A stretch of 64,000 nt of DNA, from positions 1 through 64,000 of the forward strand of contig CAKPOE010000007.1 in assembly GCA_934169745.1 (NCBI GenBank). The letters are read 5' to 3'. The notes under the pieces were generated by a model. The model had not been told where the DNA came from, searched no databases, and saw only the letters and a program-made list of their open reading frames with translations. The position numbers and the translations under genes were made by a program. This document shows, one piece after another, positions 60,853 through 64,000 of this stretch. Position 1 is the first letter of the stretch, and every line of letters starts with the position of its first letter. This stretch comes from an uncultured Clostridia bacterium. Its GTDB lineage: Bacteria; Bacillota; Clostridia; TANB77; UBA1234.

Positions 60853-62106
60853 TTTATTTTATCCTCCAACGTTGGTACTTTTGTTTCGAAAAGAGAGAGC
60901 TGCTCATAGGAACTTTTTGATGGCCTTTCTTGTAACATTAACGAATATGTTATATGTTCCTCAGTAAAATTTTTAATCTTGTCATAATACTTTCCATTGC
61001 AAGTTATGAAATATTGAGCTCTTTTTAAGACTACGCCCAACTTCTTAATATTTTCAAAATTCAAGCTACAGCTTTTTCTCGCTGAAATTATTCGCTTGGC
61101 CGAAATTACGCCTATGCCTGGAACTCTTAAAAGAGAGAAATAATCGGCTTTATTAATTTCAATTGGAAATTTATCTAGTCTTCGTATTGCCCAATCACAT
61201 TTTGGATCCAAGTTCAAATTAAAGTTAGGTGACGAACTGTCTAGCAATTCGTCTGCTTTGAACCCATAAAATCTTAAAAGCCAATCTGCTTGATAAAGCC
61301 TGTTTTCACGTATCAGTGGAGGCTTTACATTTAAAGCTGGTAAATTTTTGTCATTGTTTATTGGAATATATGCTGAGTAATAAACTCTTTTTAGTTTGAA
61401 TTTGTTATAAAGTCCTTCTGTTAATGTTATAATCTTTAAATCGGTATCAGGGGTGGCACCAACAATCATTTGTGTACTTTGCCCTGCAGGAACAAATTTC
61501 TTTTCTTTAGTTAATATTTTGTTTGAAATTTCAGACATAGGGTTTAATATATTTTTCTTTGCTTTATCTGGTGCAAGTAGCTTTAAACTATCATTAGATG
61601 GTAGTTCTATATTTACACTCATTCTATCTGCAAGCTTTCCGAACTTTATCAATGTATTCCTTATCAGCACCTGGAATTGCTTTTGCATGAATATATCCAT
61701 TAAAATTATACTCATCTCTAAGAATTTTTATTGCTTGATACATGAGGTCCATAGTATGATTTGGACTTTTTATTACAGCCGAACTTAGAAATAAACCTTC
61801 AATATAATTTCTTTTATAAAAATTAATCGTTAAATCAGCAACTTCTCTTGGTGTAAAAGCTGCTCTTGGAATATCATTTGATTTACGATTAATACAATAT
61901 TTACAATCATATTCGCAAAAGTTTGTAAGTAGTATTTTCAGAAGAGAAATGCACCTACCATCAGCAGCAAAGCTGTGGCATATTCCAGATCTTTCTGAGT
62001 TTCCTATACCATCAGCTGAATTTCTTCTTGAACCACCGCTTGAACTGCATGAAACGTCATATTTGGCAGCATCCGATAAAATTTTTAATTTGTCCATTAT
62101 TTCCAT
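60831..62106 (-). CDS. radical SAM DNA modification/repair protein, read through a +1 shift at CGGA
   Basis: The zero frame from ATG 62106 (AGGTG upstream) encodes ILSDAAKYDVSCSSSGG, CHSFAADGRCISLLKILLTN and the radical SAM cluster CEYDCKYCINR, then stops at 61624-61626. The +1 frame carries LADRMSVNIELPSNDSLKLL, the direct family continuation, FVPAGQSTQMIVGATPDTD and a helix-hairpin-helix region (KADYFSLLRVPGIGVISAKRI) to 60831. Reading CGGA (61641 down to 61638) as Gly 156 gives VGKLADRMSV and a 424-residue protein of normal layout. The family resembles spore photoproduct lyase and is thought to act on DNA. A sequencing error is the alternative. Confidence 0.8.
61638..61641 (-). other. candidate quadruplet codon CGGA (Gly), site 2
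   Basis: On the minus strand the zero-frame triplets run GTT CGG AAA GCT TGC AGA TAG. Reading CGGA as one codon gives GTT CGGA AAG CTT GCA GAT AGA, that is V-G-K-L-A-D-R, matching the family. The zero-frame stop is 5 codons on. Confidence 0.75.
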
Positions 62107-62122
62107 AAAATCACCTAGGAAA

Positions 62123-62164
62123 AAGATATCATAAGAATATATGTTTGTCAAGAATAAATGTTCG
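62123..62164 (-). promoter_or_regulatory. radical SAM gene promoter with possible SOS box
   Basis: On the minus strand TTGACA (62146-62151), 17 bases, TATCTT (62123-62128). CGAACATTTATTC (62152-62164) just upstream is an imperfect LexA-box match (CGAAC-N4-GTTCG). LexA control would fit a repair gene. Confidence 0.5.
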
Positions 62165-62185
62165 TAACAATTATGCGTTATTTAC

Positions 62186-62214
62186 TTGAAATTTATGTCA
62201 ACTTATGATATAAT
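62186..62214 (+). promoter_or_regulatory. DEAD-box helicase promoter
   Basis: TTGAAA (62186-62191), 17 bases, TATAAT (62209-62214), about 28 bases before the helicase start, divergent from the radical SAM promoter. Confidence 0.75.
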
Positions 62215-62241
62215 ACTTTCTCGGAAAGAAAGAAGGTTAAT

Positions 62242-63828
62242 ATGGAAAATAAAAATTTGATATTTAATGAAACAACTCTATCAGATGAGTTGAAAAGAGC
62301 ATTGAGCGAAAATGGGTATGTGGAAGCTACTCCGATTCAAACACAGACTTTACCATATATGCTAGAAGGAAAAGATATTATAGGCCAATCTCAAACTGGT
62401 ACAGGAAAAACAGCTGCGTATGGACTTCCTATAATTGATAGTATTGATGTAAATGTTGATAAGGTTCAAGCTTTAATTTTGTGTCCTACCAGAGAGCTTG
62501 CCCTTCAAGTAGTAAATGAGATGAGAAAATTCGCTAAGTACAAGTCTGACGTAAAATGTCTAGCTGTTTATGGTGGTGAAAATATTGAAAGACAAATTCA
62601 AAGTTTAAAGAGAGGCGTAAAGATTGTAGTAGGTACACCTGGAAGAATTATGGATCATATGAGAAGAAGAACGCTTAAATTTGCAAACGTAAAAACAGTT
62701 GTACTTGACGAGGCTGATGAAATGCTTAACATGGGCTTTGAAGAAGATATGGAAACAATATTAAGTGCTGTTCCAGAAGAAAGACAAACAGTACTATTTT
62801 CTGCTACTATGAATGAGAGAATTTTAGGTATTGCTAAGAAATATTTGAATAATCCTGTAACGGTAAAAATAGAGGCTAAGGAATTAACTGTCGATAAGAT
62901 AAAGCAAATTGCAATAGAGGTTAAGCAACCAATGAAAGAACAAGTACTAACTAGAATTATTGATATAAATAATCCAGAAAAGACTGTTGTGTTTTGCAAT
63001 ACAAAGAAAAAGGTTGATGATTTAATAGAAGGCTTGAAACAAAAGGGATACAAAGCAGAAAGTTTGCATGGCGACATAAAACAAATTCAAAGAGAAAAAA
63101 TCATGAAGAGATTTAAAGCAGGAGAATTTCCTATACTTGTGGCTACAGACGTTGTGGCCAGAGGAATTGATGTTGATGGTCTTGAATTGGTTGTAAACTA
63201 TGATGTACCACAAGAGGATGAGTATTATGTGCACAGGATTGGTAGAACTGGTAGAAATGGTGCTGAAGGTAAAGCATATACATTTGTGGTTGGACGTGAA
63301 AAGAAGAAATTGTTTGAAATTGAAAAGTATGCTAAAACTAAGATTAACTTTGAAAGCGTTCCAACTGATGAAGAAATACGAGAAGTGAAAAACGAACAAC
63401 TTATAAAGAAAGTCCAAGATGTAATCGATAAGGAAGATTATATGGACAATTCTATTATTATGGAAATGTATCAAAAACTTTCTAAAGAAAATGATAATGA
63501 AAAATTAATAAAAGCTTTGATTAAGATGGCTGTGGGCAAACAAACTATCATAGACAAAATTCCAAAACAATCAAATATGCCTGTTGAGACAAGTAATGTA
63601 AAACTATTTTTAAGTCTTGGTAAAAAAGATAATATTAAAGTTAAAGATATCGTTGGAAGTATTGCTTCAAATGTTGCGATTTCAGGAAGTGAAATCGGTA
63701 AAATAAATATTTTGGACAAGTTTAGTTTTGTTGAAGTACCAGCCAAGTATGCAGAAGAATTAGTTGAAGGCATGTATGGAAAAAAGATAAAAGGTAAGGA
63801 TGTAGTTGTTGAATTTGCAAACAAATAA
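62242..63828 (+). CDS. DEAD-box ATP-dependent RNA helicase
   Basis: 528 residues. Q-motif region (EATPIQTQTLPYML), motif I SQTGTGKTAAYG, Ia PTRELALQV, II VLDEADEMLNMG, III FSATM, V VATDVVARGIDVDG and VI HRIGRTGRNG are all present in two RecA domains (~1-370). The C-terminus (~450-528) has the DbpA-like RNA-binding pattern, NVAISGSEIGKINILDKFSFVEVP. Homologues (DeaD/CshA) unwind RNA in ribosome assembly and cold adaptation. Ribosome binding is through GAAAGAAGG. murG follows 57 bases later. Confidence 0.95.
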   Translation: MENKNLIFNETTLSDELKRALSENGYVEATPIQTQTLPYMLEGKDIIGQSQTGTGKTAAYGLPIIDSIDVNVDKVQALILCPTRELALQVVNEMRKFAKYKSDVKCLAVYGGENIERQIQSLKRGVKIVVGTPGRIMDHMRRRTLKFANVKTVVLDEADEMLNMGFEEDMETILSAVPEERQTVLFSATMNERILGIAKKYLNNPVTVKIEAKELTVDKIKQIAIEVKQPMKEQVLTRIIDINNPEKTVVFCNTKKKVDDLIEGLKQKGYKAESLHGDIKQIQREKIMKRFKAGEFPILVATDVVARGIDVDGLELVVNYDVPQEDEYYVHRIGRTGRNGAEGKAYTFVVGREKKKLFEIEKYAKTKINFESVPTDEEIREVKNEQLIKKVQDVIDKEDYMDNSIIMEMYQKLSKENDNEKLIKALIKMAVGKQTIIDKIPKQSNMPVETSNVKLFLSLGKKDNIKVKDIVGSIASNVAISGSEIGKINILDKFSFVEVPAKYAEELVEGMYGKKIKGKDVVVEFANK

Positions 63829-63885
63829 ATAAAGATTGACGAAAAATGCTGATTTATCATATACTGTTTATAAGGAGGAATGATA

Positions 63886-64000
63886 ATGAAAGTTATAATC
63901 GCAGCAGGCGGAACGGGCGGACATATAAATCCAGGAATAGCTATTGCAAATATGCTAAGAGATAGACGGAAATGAGGTTATATTTGTTGGCACTGAAAAC
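63886..64000 (+). CDS. murG: MurG N-terminus (partial), read through a +1 shift at CGGA
   Basis: Starts at ATG 63886 behind AAGGAGG. KVIIAAGGTGGHINPGIAIA is the MurG signature; MurG adds GlcNAc to lipid I and is normally essential. The zero frame hits TGA at 63973. Reading CGGA at 63967-63970 as Gly 28 continues as RGNEVIFVGTEN, the expected next strand of the Rossmann fold, to the window end. The gene continues beyond the window. An inactive murG would be lethal, so the shift must be decoded or be a sequence error. Confidence 0.85.
63967..63970 (+). other. candidate quadruplet codon CGGA (Gly), site 3
   Basis: The zero frame reads AGA CGG AAA TGA; the four-base reading gives AGA CGGA AAT GAG GTT ATA, that is R-G-N-E-V-I, which fits MurG. 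The stop lies two codons after CGG. Confidence 0.78.

Noticed and set aside
63886..64000. Three unrelated sequencing errors as explanation for all frameshifts
   Set aside because: Not fully excluded. It is disfavoured because all three involve one extra C before a GGA glycine codon, CGG is otherwise unused, and a tRNA with the matching UCCG loop is in the same window.

Overview
The window is low-GC Firmicute DNA, most likely from an uncultivated gut-type Clostridia lineage; I cannot place it more precisely. The evidence is AT-rich codon use, AGGAGG-type ribosome binding sites, TTGACA/TATAAT promoters, and a LexA, PrkC/PrpC, FtsEX, TagO/TagA and CsaB gene complement.

Layout. 1-580: two minus-strand tRNA genes (Gly and Met) with a consensus promoter. 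588-2375: an ABC exporter half-transporter whose codon use differs from the rest. 2.7-23.3 kb: a large type IV secretion-like locus with four pilin genes (one Cys-tailed, one double), a PrgI/VirB3-like protein, a TraC-like protein, a VirB4 ATPase and five VirB6/TrbL-like membrane proteins, some exceeding 1,000 residues. No relaxase, coupling ATPase or integrase is visible. 23.3-27 kb: an unknown gene, truA, a 59-residue ORF, lexA and a 3D-domain protein. 27-31.7 kb: purine permease, tmRNA, M14 carboxypeptidase, an odd tRNA-like transcription unit and prfA. 31.8-36.8 kb: the str operon (L7Ae-like, rpsL, rpsG, fusA, tuf). 37-43.9 kb: plsX-acpP-rnc and csaB-yitT-split transketolase. 44-46.8 kb: ftsE-ftsX-murein hydrolase activator. 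46.8-50.6 kb: tagA, rpiB and a tagO-mnaA fusion. 50.6-57.3 kb: rsmB-rlmN-prpC-prkC-rsgA-rpe. 57.3-60.1 kb: small unknown genes among repeats. 60.1-64 kb: a DNA-repair-like pair, a DEAD-box helicase and the start of murG.

Most notable signal. The tRNA-Gly at 107-180 has the loop CUUCCGA with a disrupted anticodon stem, so UCCG can face the four-base codon CGGA. Three genes (a VirB6-like gene, a radical SAM repair gene, and murG, which is normally essential) are each broken by one extra base. In every case the break is an in-frame CGG followed by A, and reading CGGA as one glycine restores the full protein. Reading by eye, these three are the only in-frame CGG codons outside the foreign-looking ABC gene. 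I infer natural quadruplet decoding of CGGA as glycine, with shared sequencing error as the main alternative.

How genes work together. MnaA makes UDP-ManNAc, TagO starts the lipid-linked GlcNAc and TagA adds ManNAc, giving a cell-wall polymer linkage unit that CsaB-type pyruvylation may decorate. FtsEX drives the M23 hydrolase activator, and PrpC/PrkC form a phosphatase/kinase pair. LexA may control its own gene and possibly the radical SAM repair gene. A dispersed short repeat family (core AAAAGTGGCTGTCGGAAAATTG split over several sites) punctuates intergenic regions.
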